Shown: in pieces, positions 25,701 through 34,350 of the stretch
How the letters are laid out: each line of letters begins with the position of its first letter
Numbering within the stretch: position 1 is the first letter of the stretch
From: JAITMY01 sp031553765
GTDB lineage: Bacteria > Bacteroidota > Bacteroidia > Bacteroidales > UBA932
DNA length: 64,000 bases
Assembly: GCA_031553765.1 (NCBI GenBank)
Contig: JAVBKY010000002.1
Location: forward strand, 401,006-465,005
Direction: 5' to 3'
The notes under the pieces: model-generated
The model's database searches: none
The model's input: the letters and a program-made list of their open reading frames with translations, nothing else
Told to the model about the DNA's origin: nothing
Translations under genes and position numbers: made by a program

Positions 25701-26260
25701 GTAACGTTGAGGAAACCGGTAGCGACTTTACCGATTACCAAATATTGGTTAGCACACCTACCGGGGACTTCTACAGATCCGGCAATATTAATAAGACCAC
25801 TAAAAGCATTTCAGTAAACGTACCTACAGGCACATCGCTGGAAGGTTTAGTAGCTAAGTTCTCCCTGTCTTACGGTGCTACCGCATACGTAGGTGCCATG
25901 GAGCAGGAGTCTGATGTTACATCAAACGACTTCACCCAACCACTTGTTTACACGGTTACGCCTCTGATTGGCTCGCCTGCAACTTGGACAGTAGAAGTAA
26001 AACATGATAATGAACCTAACGCTGTAAAGAAAAACACGTTGGCCGTATCATCCTACCCGAACCCTGCAACTACTTACCTCCAAATAGACTCTGAGGAAGA
26101 AATTGCGCTGGTAGAATTCTACAACCTGAGCGGAGCAAAGGTTATGGTTGTAAGCAGACCCGGCAACTATATTAACATAGGGCAGCTGGGTAGCGGATCA
26201 TACCTTGTGAAGTTTACCTCGGTAAGCAAAAAAACCATGACTATACAAATTGTAAAATAG
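19760..26260 (+). CDS. Giant multidomain T9SS surface protein
   Basis: 2166 residues. After a signal peptide come three copies of a 250-280 residue jelly-roll-like module (about 27-285, 771-1047, 1729-1977). Each opens LL(V/T)(D/E)(T/D)F(A/D)Y-like and closes with G(G/L)LRV-x-TW-x-DAV. Between them lie two Big_5/SbsA-like Ig domains (about 480-590, 1320-1427), several DUF5018/cadherin-like modules with ASGVAQNFSYTS, and a discoidin-like stretch (about 1146-1320). The C-terminus (SSYPNPATTYLQIDSEE ... GSGSYLVKFTSVSKK) is a T9SS type A sorting signal. No catalytic motif is seen. It is probably a surface-anchored glycan-binding or adhesion protein; that role is inferred from architecture and its place just upstream of susC. 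Confidence 0.8.
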   Translation: MKKIVKNIFRFSLVVAMMVVGMNLAKAQLLLVDTFAYANNVLEGNYPVSATNKWTKSAAAGSSSGTNPTLSPSALSYTSTGETYSGSNSGKQVNYTPVTVHTDSTRVSYLNLGYTNNVSIDPNEVLYVAFLVKFTSHNVSSYRDFFTLNYNSGNNVRGRLFAKANGADKIDLAASVNASATSANATDGRFTTINLNETALVVMRYHYKYTSTTDSVSFIVNPDLSGAEPTTGWVQRVSGETATASGINMVSLRQRSNFALNLGGLRVGKTWADVVTTTTGSGGEESTPEPVVIYATDNTERTFIAGPSGDTVFSYNTSWTLSTNKGADIAATGATPYPKIYNCAMQTAYKANTKRRFSSSYPYYIIRNTSTSVSAITVMGWAGSTQAAIPFTKISTSNDGETYTEILSSTYTVTSNLGVKRTDPGDDSCQYITVTGLNIPQNKYIKLETSNKAIAVIEVRLTPASTPDDDTPPVLAGQDSIKPLGNNVAIDAPIVATFDKNVKAGTGSIKLINETDANAEVPMAVSFSGTAMTITPTNVLINGKTYHVEIPAGSVTDLAGNAFAGIANTAWVFTTTNQLSDEKALTVLTLQGQRGASVYRNDSIFIAVAPTADLTKQKISGLTISDLAQASVNSLPIDVDSTISVATGDVAVKVTAQDASSKSYTLRVSNTAATQNELLTFKIGTTTGVIRNDSVLVKLPASTTDRSALVASFTCSQYAKVYAVVNAKDSLQTSGTTANDFTGTVIYKVKSEAGVENSYKVVTSVAPIVTGVLLTEDFDYDINTLLAGNTEGETSSVTGWSLVSQNSGAANPIYARVEAQNLEYAKDDANYIASGLGKAVHSYTPATAPSGGTWAGSGSVSILSRKEFANGAEASSGSVYAAFLLRVGTVSGSNTSATEVLSLYDPSKDGPLSRIWLRKGDGSTGKFFIGVSKNAAGSGLNDGGTSSSMLYPAPGYGNPGTIANNSLSPSINTTHLVVLKYSFNAAGNDTVSLFLNPTPGAAEPQPVVIATDGNDLNSIKGIIIREAGSTPSEFYVGGLRVATTWADAVAKAANNTNTNISSFTLPGASFKYSVTESLDTLLINTFKEENLSGVAPTITLEGDGATINPASGVAQNFSYTSYVKYTVTAADGSTKRDYYIRGDIAPYVINNEFNAAEGFTDDGATNKTVLSKQPISVGGIYTDSIFYQYAAINTSGGGQSRGDAGCSAGRIQMAGGANAGYIELKNLPNIGTISVAASSGSSDTVKQHAIIQIKEDGSADWSDVGYIGTITNKTDNTKECLVTSKVLNNGNKVSLRIKNNVSSTMYIYSLKVTSYNDKDKPVVTTYSPANSAADVALTATLKLTFNEKVQKGTGNITISDGTNNDVISVTSSQVVVSGNEVTITPTANLTAAKTYHVLIASGAIKDLSNNVYDGISNNATWNFQTISSARTGKDITKLSMKKADGSAVQKSAAVINATDHTVAVQLKYANYGSTKLKVDSILVSEGAVVDVSSTCKKDTLYTLAQLQGTNKSIVVEAENGSTQAWTLNVTVAPNDSADIKNFVIPSITHTTKFVKDTVVISTIGTVTTTGLVPTIVVSTGASINPASGVAQNFSYTSTTKYTVTAAAGNTKDWYVKFTEAAAPAFTSYGIMNSTIANVYGLTEGGSLAGTVDPVAKTVKVVLPYGADSTHLMAARFGLTDLAEAYVGTTKQDTTITLNSYALPLVYTIKAGSVQETWTVTATVKHLPALLVAETFDYNDGLLPGNKNPQYSSSDSSLYVWTPSQKAADALDPGLTIVNEALVYEPQGIPYIHSGEGKAVRLGDASTKHMDGIRYLSGANASEKIASGNIYASFMFHPDTATANWREFFEFVEGSTLGNAVRGRVWAKISSDKSKILVAATKTGNAPADAMAVELPRRTTSLVVLKYTYGYNGVNAAIAITSNPIPGTAEPASNMWKIYTADAETNSTGNYAVGILRQDASVKGTISGLRVALTWSDAVKAGNVEETGSDFTDYQILVSTPTGDFYRSGNINKTTKSISVNVPTGTSLEGLVAKFSLSYGATAYVGAMEQESDVTSNDFTQPLVYTVTPLIGSPATWTVEVKHDNEPNAVKKNTLAVSSYPNPATTYLQIDSEEEIALVEFYNLSGAKVMVVSRPGNYINIGQLGSGSYLVKFTSVSKKTMTIQIVK

Positions 26261-26273
26261 TCATCTGAAACGA

Positions 26274-26316
26274 ATAGCAAGCCTTATAGCCTTGGCATAT
26301 AAGGCTTGCTATTTTA
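26274..26316 (+). terminator. Terminator between the giant protein and susC
   Basis: A 15-bp perfect stem (ATAGCAAGCCTTATA / TATAAGGCTTGCTAT) with a 9-base loop and TTTTA tail. Partial read-through would set lower expression of downstream genes, or susC has its own promoter, which I could not identify. Confidence 0.85.
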
Positions 26317-26394
26317 CATAAAAACATTGCAGTGAATTTTTTTTCACATGTATCAACATTCAGGATTGTTTGTTTACATCTCATCATTAACAAC

Positions 26395-29300
26395 ATGAAG
26401 TTAAAAATTACCCTCAGCCTCCTACTTCTTATGTTGGGGCTACACCTATCAGCGCAAGTTGTTCTTACCGGTACAGTAACCGATGAGAGCGACGGCAGCC
26501 CATTGGTAGGCGTATCTATCGTAATAGATGGAACCACCAACGGCAGCTATACCGACACCGATGGTAAATTTGAAATCAAATCAAATACAAAATCCGGTAC
26601 ACTTGTGCTATCCTACGTGGGATACTTAAGTAACAGAGTCCCCTTCTCAGGCAGCAACAACTTTAGCGTTGCCATGGGCGCTGACTCCAAGGAGCTGGAA
26701 GAAGTTGTGGTAGTTGGTTACGGTGTACAAAAGAAGTCGCACCTTACCGGGTCAATATCCAAGTATAGCGGCGATAATCTTGCCGACATACCGGTAAGTA
26801 ACCTCGACCAAGCCTTGCAGGGTAAGATAGCGGGTGTAAACATTCAAAATGTGGAGCAGGAAGCGGGTGCGGCAGCACAGATTCGCATTCGCGGAATGGG
26901 CTCTATATCAGCCGGAAGCGACCCATTAGTGGTAGTGGATGGTCTTCCCATAGCCGATGGATTACAGTTTGTAAACATGGCCGATGTCGAGTCTATTGAG
27001 GTATTGAAGGACGCTGCATCAGCAGCCATATATGGTTCGCGCGGCGCCAACGGGGTAATAATGATTACTACCAAATCGGGTAGCGTTACAAAACCAAAGT
27101 ATACTGTTTCGGCATACGGTGGGCTGAAGAGCATTTACAAAAAATATGATGTAATGAACTCAGTGGACTACCTCGACATGCTGTACAGTGAGGCCGACAT
27201 GCGCAGAAAAAGCGGAATGGGCGGCGGATCAGATGATGATATTGCTAAGCTGAACTACGCAACATCAGGTGAAAAGGCAGCTTACGTTCTTGAAAAATAT
27301 ATTCTTGGTTCGGAAACCGACTGGCAGGATGAGGCGCTACGCGAAACCGCTACTGTGAGCAGCATCCAATTCAGTGTTTCCGGCGGAACAAAAGACTTAC
27401 GATACTTTGCCTCGGGTAACTACTCGAAGGATCAGGGCATCATGTACCATAGCGAATACGACAAGCTGAACTTCCGCGCTAAGATGGATGCCAACTTAAG
27501 CAAGAAAGTAAAATTTGGGGTAAACTTCAGCCCCACCTACACCAAGCGTGAAACACCGGGAAATAGCTACACAGACTTCAACAGGTGGTACTCTTGGAAT
27601 CCTGTAAAACATACGCAAGCCTCGGCCGACTTTATCAACGCGCAAGACCCCTCACGCAACATTACAGTTGGTGATTGGGCTCAAGTTAACGACTTTGCCA
27701 CGCTGGCATACTCAGGCGTACTGCCCGATGGACAGGAATGGAACAGCCTTATTGATGGTATTAGCGAAAACGATCGCTTCCCCTCTCCTTCCACATCGGC
27801 CAACAACAACCCTAAGTCGGTAATGGAAACGCAAAGCAAAACCCAATATGGTTACCGTCTTCAGGGATCGGCCTACCTACAGTGGGAGCCCATCAAAAAT
27901 CTGTTTATTAAAACTACCGAATCTACCTACGTAAACTATAGCGAAACGGAAGGGTACAAGCAGCGCAACTCATTGCAAATTGGTAACAGCAACGAAAGCA
28001 CCTACGCCAACAAGCAAATTGTAGACCTTCTATCTGAGAATACCGCAAACTACATGTTCTCGTTGGGACGACATGAGTTTACCGCGTTAGCAGGTATGAC
28101 ATTTCAAAAAACAAATACGAGAACAGCATCCAGCATGGGAATTGACCTACCCGGTGACGCTGTGCAAACCATTAATATGGCCAGCGAAATAAGAGCCGAT
28201 AATACGGGCACGTACAAGTACGATAATGTACTCATCTCCTACCTCGGTCGTTTGAATTGGAGCTACAAAGACAAATATTTGGCATCAGCCAGCATTCGTA
28301 CCGACGGCAGCTCCAAGTTCAGCGCAAATGGTAAGCAGTGGGGATGGTTCCCATCTGTATCAGCCGGCTGGGTGGTAACAGGCGAAGAGTTTATGGAATC
28401 TACCAGCTCATGGCTGAAGCAGCTGAAGCTGCGTGGAAGTTTTGGTGTGACAGGCAATAACAATATTGACAACTACGCTTACACCAACCTGCTAAGCAAA
28501 GCTACCTACACGCTCGGCAATAGCACCGGCATCATTGTACCGGGATTGGCCTTTACCAGCGATGCTTTTGCCAACAGCAATATCACCTGGGAGCAAACCG
28601 AGGAGTATGATTTTGGTTTTGATGCCAGCCTTTTCAGCAGCCGTCTAACCATTAGCTTCGACTACTACTACTCTATTACCCGCCAGCTACTATTTAAGCA
28701 AGCTGCCATGGGGTATACCGGTCACAACCAATACTGGAATAACATAGGTAAGGTACGTAACAATGGTATTGAAATAGAGCTCAGCAGTACCAACATAAAT
28801 AGTCATAACTTTTTATGGAAAACCTCCTTCAACTTTGCCATAAATAAGAACAGGTTACTGGAGTTGGGAGGAGAACCTTTCCAATACAGCTACGGTGAGC
28901 GTAACGAAATATACGCTGCCATAGTGGGTGACCCTGCCATACAATTTTTTGGTTACAAAACCGACGGTGTATGGCTCAGCGATGAGCAAATTGCCAACAG
29001 CGGCATAAATAAGGATTTGAGTTCCGTGCCAATGGAAGCCGGAGGCATGAAGGTAGTGGACGTAAACGGAGACGGGAAGTTGGATGCCAACGACCGTACC
29101 GTGCTCGGAACTCCATTTGCCAACTTCACATGGGGATTGGGAAATACGCTAACGTATAAAGATTTTGACTTCTCATTCTCATTCCAAGGCTCACAAGGTG
29201 GACACCTCATTAACGGAGATATTTACTACAACGAGACCAAGAAGTATAATCGCTCATACAACAGCAACCGCTGGGTGAGCGCCACTTATCCCGGCGACGG

Positions 29301-29622
29301 CAAAACTCCCTACATGTCCAATGGTGTAGACCAAATGCTTACCGACTACGTAATGGAGGACGCCTCATACATATCGCTACGCGAAGTAACCTTTGGTTAC
29401 AAGCTACCTAAAAATGTAATGAAGCACATTGGTCTTAGCTCGCTACGCGTATACGCCTCGGCGCTCAACCTGCTATACATTATGGGCGATGGCTACCGCG
29501 GACTTAACCCCGAGGCACGCATCACCAGCGGAGATTACGCTTCACCATTGGTCAACGGTTATCAACGAGGCGCTTTCCCGCTCAACCGCACATTCTCTGT
29601 TGGTCTTGATTTAACATTCTAA
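26395..29622 (+). CDS. susC: SusC/RagA family TonB-dependent outer-membrane transporter
   Basis: A 1075-residue outer-membrane channel. It has a signal peptide (MKLKITLSLLLLMLGLHLSA), a carboxypeptidase-regulatory-like domain (VLTGTVTDESDGSPLVGVSI), a plug (ELEEVVVVGYGVQKKSHLTG; IRGMGSISAGSDPLVVVDG; EVLKDAASAAIYGSRGANGV) and a 22-strand-type barrel ending in Phe. It imports oligosaccharides with energy from TonB. No N-terminal signalling extension is present, so no partner anti-sigma factor is expected. ATG 26395 was chosen for the signal peptide. susD follows after 33 bases. Confidence 0.96.
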   Translation: MKLKITLSLLLLMLGLHLSAQVVLTGTVTDESDGSPLVGVSIVIDGTTNGSYTDTDGKFEIKSNTKSGTLVLSYVGYLSNRVPFSGSNNFSVAMGADSKELEEVVVVGYGVQKKSHLTGSISKYSGDNLADIPVSNLDQALQGKIAGVNIQNVEQEAGAAAQIRIRGMGSISAGSDPLVVVDGLPIADGLQFVNMADVESIEVLKDAASAAIYGSRGANGVIMITTKSGSVTKPKYTVSAYGGLKSIYKKYDVMNSVDYLDMLYSEADMRRKSGMGGGSDDDIAKLNYATSGEKAAYVLEKYILGSETDWQDEALRETATVSSIQFSVSGGTKDLRYFASGNYSKDQGIMYHSEYDKLNFRAKMDANLSKKVKFGVNFSPTYTKRETPGNSYTDFNRWYSWNPVKHTQASADFINAQDPSRNITVGDWAQVNDFATLAYSGVLPDGQEWNSLIDGISENDRFPSPSTSANNNPKSVMETQSKTQYGYRLQGSAYLQWEPIKNLFIKTTESTYVNYSETEGYKQRNSLQIGNSNESTYANKQIVDLLSENTANYMFSLGRHEFTALAGMTFQKTNTRTASSMGIDLPGDAVQTINMASEIRADNTGTYKYDNVLISYLGRLNWSYKDKYLASASIRTDGSSKFSANGKQWGWFPSVSAGWVVTGEEFMESTSSWLKQLKLRGSFGVTGNNNIDNYAYTNLLSKATYTLGNSTGIIVPGLAFTSDAFANSNITWEQTEEYDFGFDASLFSSRLTISFDYYYSITRQLLFKQAAMGYTGHNQYWNNIGKVRNNGIEIELSSTNINSHNFLWKTSFNFAINKNRLLELGGEPFQYSYGERNEIYAAIVGDPAIQFFGYKTDGVWLSDEQIANSGINKDLSSVPMEAGGMKVVDVNGDGKLDANDRTVLGTPFANFTWGLGNTLTYKDFDFSFSFQGSQGGHLINGDIYYNETKKYNRSYNSNRWVSATYPGDGKTPYMSNGVDQMLTDYVMEDASYISLREVTFGYKLPKNVMKHIGLSSLRVYASALNLLYIMGDGYRGLNPEARITSGDYASPLVNGYQRGAFPLNRTFSVGLDLTF

Positions 29623-29655
29623 CTTCTTCGATACACGCAAAAAATTTTAGTTGCC

Positions 29656-31131
29656 ATGAAAATACTTAAGCACATACTCATAATACTGCTTGCGGCATTC
29701 ACCTACTCATGTCACGAAGAGCTGGATTTAACCCCTCCGTCGGATTATGAAGACGACAACTACGGTAGAAATACCGAGGAGGTAAACACGCTTGTAATGG
29801 GATGCTATGCAGGCATGCGCAAGCCGCTCGAAACAGAGTGGATGATGACCGAACTACGCAGCGACAACTCTTTGCAGGGAAGTACGGGTAGCACCTCTAC
29901 AAGCAACCTTAACCTAAACTATCTCGACATGTTTTCGGTTAGCTCCACCCACCCCAGCGTGTACGATTACTGGTACTATACCTACCAAAATATTGACAAC
30001 ACCAATAGGGTGCTGAAGAAAATTGATAATGTTACGGATAGCACACTGCGTAAACAATATCAAAGTGAAGCGCTGTTTGTACGCAGCTACCATTTCTTCA
30101 ATCTTGTACGCCTGTTTGGTCCTATTTTCCTACCCACCGAGTCGCTCACTCCGGTTGAGGCAAAGCTGCAAAACAGGGTTGCAACTCCCGCCGTTTACGC
30201 GCAAATAATAGCCGACCTAAAGTTGGCCTCTCTGGGTTTACCCGCATCATACGGGGCCCAAGACTTAGGACGCGCTTCTACGTGGGCAGCCAAAGGCCTG
30301 CTGGCAAAAGTTTACCTCACCATTGACTCCATAGAGCAAGCCAAAGTACAGCTGGAGGACATAGTAAACAATAGCTCACACCGCCTGCTTGGCGACTACG
30401 CTGAGGTTTTTTCAACTAACAATGAGGTTAACAAGGAAATAGTATTTACCATACGCTTCAAAGCCGGAGGCGTGGGACAAGGCTCATCATTTGCCAACTG
30501 GTTTGCGGCAAGTTCCAGCGGTTCAAATATAGTAAACGGTGGTGGTAGCGGCCTAAATAGCCCCTCAGCGAACCTCAATGGAGCATATGAGGCAAGCGAT
30601 ACCCGTCGTGATGTAAATATAGGACGATACGTTTCGGGAAGCACCTCGCGTCTATACGTAAAAAAGTACGTATCATACGTAAAAACACGCTACGATGCCG
30701 AGAATGATTGGCCCGTTTTGCGCTACTCCGATATCCTGCTTATGCACGCAGAAGCTAAAGCAAAAATTTCCGGACCATCGGCAGGTATGGCTGAGTTAAA
30801 TCAAGTACGTCAACGTGCAAATGCTTCACTTTACGGCAGCATTGTATCCATCAATGATTTCATGGATTTAATTTACAAAGAGCGCAGGCTGGAGTTAGCT
30901 TTTGAAAATGACAGATGGTTTGACATGGTTCGCTCGGGCAAGGCCATAACCATAATCAAAGATCACATCAATATTAACGAGGCGCAACACTACAATAACT
31001 ACAGCACGGAGTACGACGCCATGCGTAATAAGATGAAAAACATCCAGTCGTGGCAGCTGCTACTGCCTATTCCGCAGCGCGAAATAGACACCAACAACCA
31101 GATACAAATTGCTCAGAATTTCGGATACTAA
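29656..31131 (+). CDS. susD: SusD/RagB family glycan-binding lipoprotein
   Basis: A 491-residue outer-membrane lipoprotein; lipobox FTYSC near residue 19. TPR-like SusD fold (NTLVMGCYAGMRKPLE, YHFFNLVRLFGPIFLPTE, GLLAKVYLTI, ELAFENDRWFDMVRSGK, LLLPIPQREIDTNNQI). It forms the lid on the SusC channel and hands over oligosaccharides. The pair, set among PL6 genes, is predicted to handle alginate oligomers. Confidence 0.96.
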   Translation: MKILKHILIILLAAFTYSCHEELDLTPPSDYEDDNYGRNTEEVNTLVMGCYAGMRKPLETEWMMTELRSDNSLQGSTGSTSTSNLNLNYLDMFSVSSTHPSVYDYWYYTYQNIDNTNRVLKKIDNVTDSTLRKQYQSEALFVRSYHFFNLVRLFGPIFLPTESLTPVEAKLQNRVATPAVYAQIIADLKLASLGLPASYGAQDLGRASTWAAKGLLAKVYLTIDSIEQAKVQLEDIVNNSSHRLLGDYAEVFSTNNEVNKEIVFTIRFKAGGVGQGSSFANWFAASSSGSNIVNGGGSGLNSPSANLNGAYEASDTRRDVNIGRYVSGSTSRLYVKKYVSYVKTRYDAENDWPVLRYSDILLMHAEAKAKISGPSAGMAELNQVRQRANASLYGSIVSINDFMDLIYKERRLELAFENDRWFDMVRSGKAITIIKDHININEAQHYNNYSTEYDAMRNKMKNIQSWQLLLPIPQREIDTNNQIQIAQNFGY

Positions 31132-31145
31132 AAAAACGTTATACT

Positions 31146-32753
31146 ATGATAAGGCAATATATATACATAGCAACGCTGCTGTTGGCCTCAACATTCTTTG
31201 TAAGTTGTAATGAAGATATCAATGTTTCCACGCCGGAAGTTGCCGCACCCATTATCGGGAGCTTCTCACCTACCAGCGGGATACCGGGAACGATAGTGGA
31301 AATTCGAGGACAGCACCTGGGTTTGGTTGACACCGTTTACTTAGGTTCGCAACGCGTAAACATTCTAAAAAACAGGTTAACCGATGAGCTGCTCACCGTG
31401 CAAATTGTAGATGGACAACAAAGTGGTAGATTCACGGTTATCACCGGCGGCGTTGGACAATCCACCGCCACCAGCGACTTTAATGTAAACAATCCTGTTG
31501 CACCCACGGTTACCAGTGTACCAGCAACCGGTACCATGAATGAAACGCTGATTATAAAAGGTCGTAACCTCCTCGGAATATCACGTCCATTCTTTAGGTA
31601 TAAGCGCAGCGGTGGCAACGACAGCATTGACGTTTATACCAGCTTCACCTTTCAAGGTAAGGATTCAATCGGAGTAGTAGTACCGGTTATTGCTACCGGA
31701 TCTGCCCGTTTTGGGTATGAATACATTTCCGGGGGTTCGCATATAAACACCGCGGGAAGGGCAATCGCTCTGAGTGCGCCAAACATTACTGTTACCGGTA
31801 ATCCGGGGCAAGCAACCCTCACCCAACGCTTTGAGTTAACAGGAGATAACCTTAACCTTGTTGGCAGCGCAAGCATTGACGGAAAGGCAGTGGAGCTGTT
31901 CAAAAATGAGTCCGACAAGTTTAGGCTAATACTGAAAACTCCGTACAACACCCAGATTACGGCCGGAGAAAAAACGCTTATTCTGACCAACGTACTTGGT
32001 TCGGAGGCTGCCCGAACACAGATTGAAATGGTGAATCTCCCTGCAGAAGCGCCCTACGTATCGCTCCTCACTTACGCCAATTTTGAGTTGAACAGTATGG
32101 CGTTTACCAAATCAATATCTTCCAGCAACGCCAACAAGCAATACCTGATTTACCAGCTACCTATGGTAAATCAAGTAGTAACCAACGTGGGTGAAATGCA
32201 AGCTCCTGTTCCCGGCGAAAAATTCGGACATCTAAACCTAACCTATAACGCCGACTCACTTCGCGCTCTGGGCGCTACTGTTACAGGAGGTATAGCATTT
32301 GCGCACGTAGCATGCGTAACCGCGTCTACCGCCAACCTGCTGAAATCAATAAAAGAACCGGTGCTACACTTTTGGACCAATACCAATGGAGTAACTCCCA
32401 CCTTTGATTTATACTTCTCGCTGGGAGCCGGATACTATTTTTCAAATGGGTATCGTGCAGCCGTTAGCGACAAAACGTACGCGGCGGAGTTACAAACAAC
32501 TTCAGGGGTATGGAAGATGGTAGCCATTAGGCTGGGCGACGCCACCTACAAAACAGGAAGTTCTACGTACGGTCCTATCCTATCATCCGAAGTACAGGAT
32601 GCTTTCTACAAAGGCAACATAGAAGAGATTCGTATTCGAGTGCGCACCACAAAAACAGATGGTACAACAGAGATTGTAGAATCAAACGTTAGCAACTTTT
32701 TCATCTCCGACCGCGTTCGTACCGATTTGGGCGCTGTTGATATAACAAAATAA
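31146..32753 (+). CDS. Surface glycan-binding lipoprotein with IPT/TIG domains
   Basis: 535 residues: lipoprotein signal (MIRQYIYIATLLLASTFFVSC) followed by tandem IPT/TIG-like Ig domains (PIIGSFSPTSGIPGTIVEIR, PTVTSVPATGTMNETLIIKG, about residues 35-115 and 116-210) and a C-terminal beta-rich region (about 300-535). Proteins of this build directly after susD act as surface glycan-binding proteins (SusE/F position). Start 31146 lies 14 bases after susD; the longer frame overlaps susD and lacks a signal. The substrate, alginate, is inferred from neighbours. Confidence 0.85.
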   Translation: MIRQYIYIATLLLASTFFVSCNEDINVSTPEVAAPIIGSFSPTSGIPGTIVEIRGQHLGLVDTVYLGSQRVNILKNRLTDELLTVQIVDGQQSGRFTVITGGVGQSTATSDFNVNNPVAPTVTSVPATGTMNETLIIKGRNLLGISRPFFRYKRSGGNDSIDVYTSFTFQGKDSIGVVVPVIATGSARFGYEYISGGSHINTAGRAIALSAPNITVTGNPGQATLTQRFELTGDNLNLVGSASIDGKAVELFKNESDKFRLILKTPYNTQITAGEKTLILTNVLGSEAARTQIEMVNLPAEAPYVSLLTYANFELNSMAFTKSISSSNANKQYLIYQLPMVNQVVTNVGEMQAPVPGEKFGHLNLTYNADSLRALGATVTGGIAFAHVACVTASTANLLKSIKEPVLHFWTNTNGVTPTFDLYFSLGAGYYFSNGYRAAVSDKTYAAELQTTSGVWKMVAIRLGDATYKTGSSTYGPILSSEVQDAFYKGNIEEIRIRVRTTKTDGTTEIVESNVSNFFISDRVRTDLGAVDITK

Positions 32754-32757
32754 CACC

Positions 32758-34296
32758 ATGAGAAGAACATCTTTTATACTTCTATTCGTTTTGTGCTCGC
32801 TCGTATTGCGAGCACAAAATTTACTTGCACCATGCTTTTCGGAGAATATGGTGCTGCAGCGCAATGCCAGCGTAACTTTATGGGGCGAAGCTCAACCCAA
32901 GGATGAGGTTACCCTCACCCTTCAAGGTCAAACCGTGAAAGCCAAAGCCGATAAGAACGGACGCTGGGAAGCACAGCTGAATAAGCTAACCGCCGGTGGT
33001 CCATTCACGCTCAACGTAGCTACCCAACGTGTAGCTGAAAAACTAGATAACGTATTTGTGGGCGAGGTGTGGCTGGCAGGCGGTCAATCAAACATGGCCT
33101 TTAGACTTGACCAAAATCACGATGCAGAACGCCACATAGCGGAGGCCAACAACCCCAACATAAAATTTATGATGGTGCCCTACGTATACTACAAGGGCAT
33201 GAAGGTAAAAGATAGCCTCATGGTATGGCGCGATGCTACTACAGAAAAAGTAGGCGTAATGAGCGCGGCAGGCTACTTCTTTGCAAAAAAGTTGCAAGCA
33301 GAGCTAGGAGTACCCGTGGGTATAGTATGCTGCTACAAGGGCGGCACACCTGCCGAAGCGTGGATGACGCGCGCATCGCTGGAAAGCAACCCCAACTTTG
33401 TACCCATACTCACCAAGTACCAAAAAATATTGGACAACCTTGGGGAAGCCGGAATAGAGAAGGAGTGGAATGACTACAACACCGCCCTTCGCGAATTTAA
33501 GGCAGCCGAAAAGCGCGGCGAAAAAGACATTAAACGCCCGGTAGAACCCATGGGACCATACAACCCCAAGCGTCCGGTAGGCTTATATGATAATATGCTA
33601 TCGCGCATAACTCCCTACACCTTTGCCGGAGTAATCTGGTACCAGGGCGAGGCCAACGCCCCACGCGCCGAGCAGTATCAAACGCTATTTCCTGCCCTGA
33701 TTAACTTGTGGCGCAAAGATTTTCGTAACCCCAACCTGCCGTTCCTTTTTGTGCAGCTGGCCAACTACGATCACCCCAACTACACCGGCCCCAACTGGGC
33801 AGAGCTGCGCGAGGCACAGCTGCTCACTTGGCAAACGGTAAAAAATACCGCCATGGCAGTATCCATTGATGTAGGTGAAAAAAATGACATACATCCCACC
33901 TACAAGGAGCCTGTGGGAGTACGCTTGGCAGATGCTGCGCTGGCGACCGTATACGGACAAAAGATAGAGTACAGCGGACCTGTATATAAAAATATTATCA
34001 TAAAAGATAACACCGTATCTGTTGACTTTACTCACATAGGCAAGGGGCTAACCACCCACAATAATGAGCAGCTGCAAGGCTTTACCATTTGCGGAAGTGA
34101 CAAGAAATTTGTGCCTGCCCAAGCTGTTATAGAGGGTTCACAAGTTATGGTAAGAGCCGAAAGCGTAAGCAAGCCAGTAGCTGTGCGCTACGGCTGGAGC
34201 AACTGGACTGACGCCAACCTGTACAACGCGGACGGATTCCCCGCCACACCCTTCCGTACCGATAATTTTGATCTAATCACCAAAGGGAAAAAGTAA
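32758..34296 (+). CDS. SGNH-type carbohydrate acetylesterase (sialate O-acetylesterase-like)
   Basis: 512 residues with a signal peptide (MRRTSFILLFVLCSLVLRAQ) and a domain order typical of SASA-family esterases. An N-terminal beta domain (FSENMVLQRNASVTLWGEA) precedes the hydrolase with Ser111 in GGQSNM, the oxyanion VIWYQGEAN and the Asp377-x-His379 pair (KNDIHP). It removes O-acetyl groups from a sugar. It starts 4 bases after the glycan-binding lipoprotein gene. In this setting the likely substrate is O-acetylated mannuronate of bacterial alginate, not sialic acid; this is inference. Confidence 0.85.
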   Translation: MRRTSFILLFVLCSLVLRAQNLLAPCFSENMVLQRNASVTLWGEAQPKDEVTLTLQGQTVKAKADKNGRWEAQLNKLTAGGPFTLNVATQRVAEKLDNVFVGEVWLAGGQSNMAFRLDQNHDAERHIAEANNPNIKFMMVPYVYYKGMKVKDSLMVWRDATTEKVGVMSAAGYFFAKKLQAELGVPVGIVCCYKGGTPAEAWMTRASLESNPNFVPILTKYQKILDNLGEAGIEKEWNDYNTALREFKAAEKRGEKDIKRPVEPMGPYNPKRPVGLYDNMLSRITPYTFAGVIWYQGEANAPRAEQYQTLFPALINLWRKDFRNPNLPFLFVQLANYDHPNYTGPNWAELREAQLLTWQTVKNTAMAVSIDVGEKNDIHPTYKEPVGVRLADAALATVYGQKIEYSGPVYKNIIIKDNTVSVDFTHIGKGLTTHNNEQLQGFTICGSDKKFVPAQAVIEGSQVMVRAESVSKPVAVRYGWSNWTDANLYNADGFPATPFRTDNFDLITKGKK

Positions 34297-34350
34297 ATTC
34301 TCGACTCGCGACTGACGACTTTTTGACTGACGACTTACGACTTTACATTC

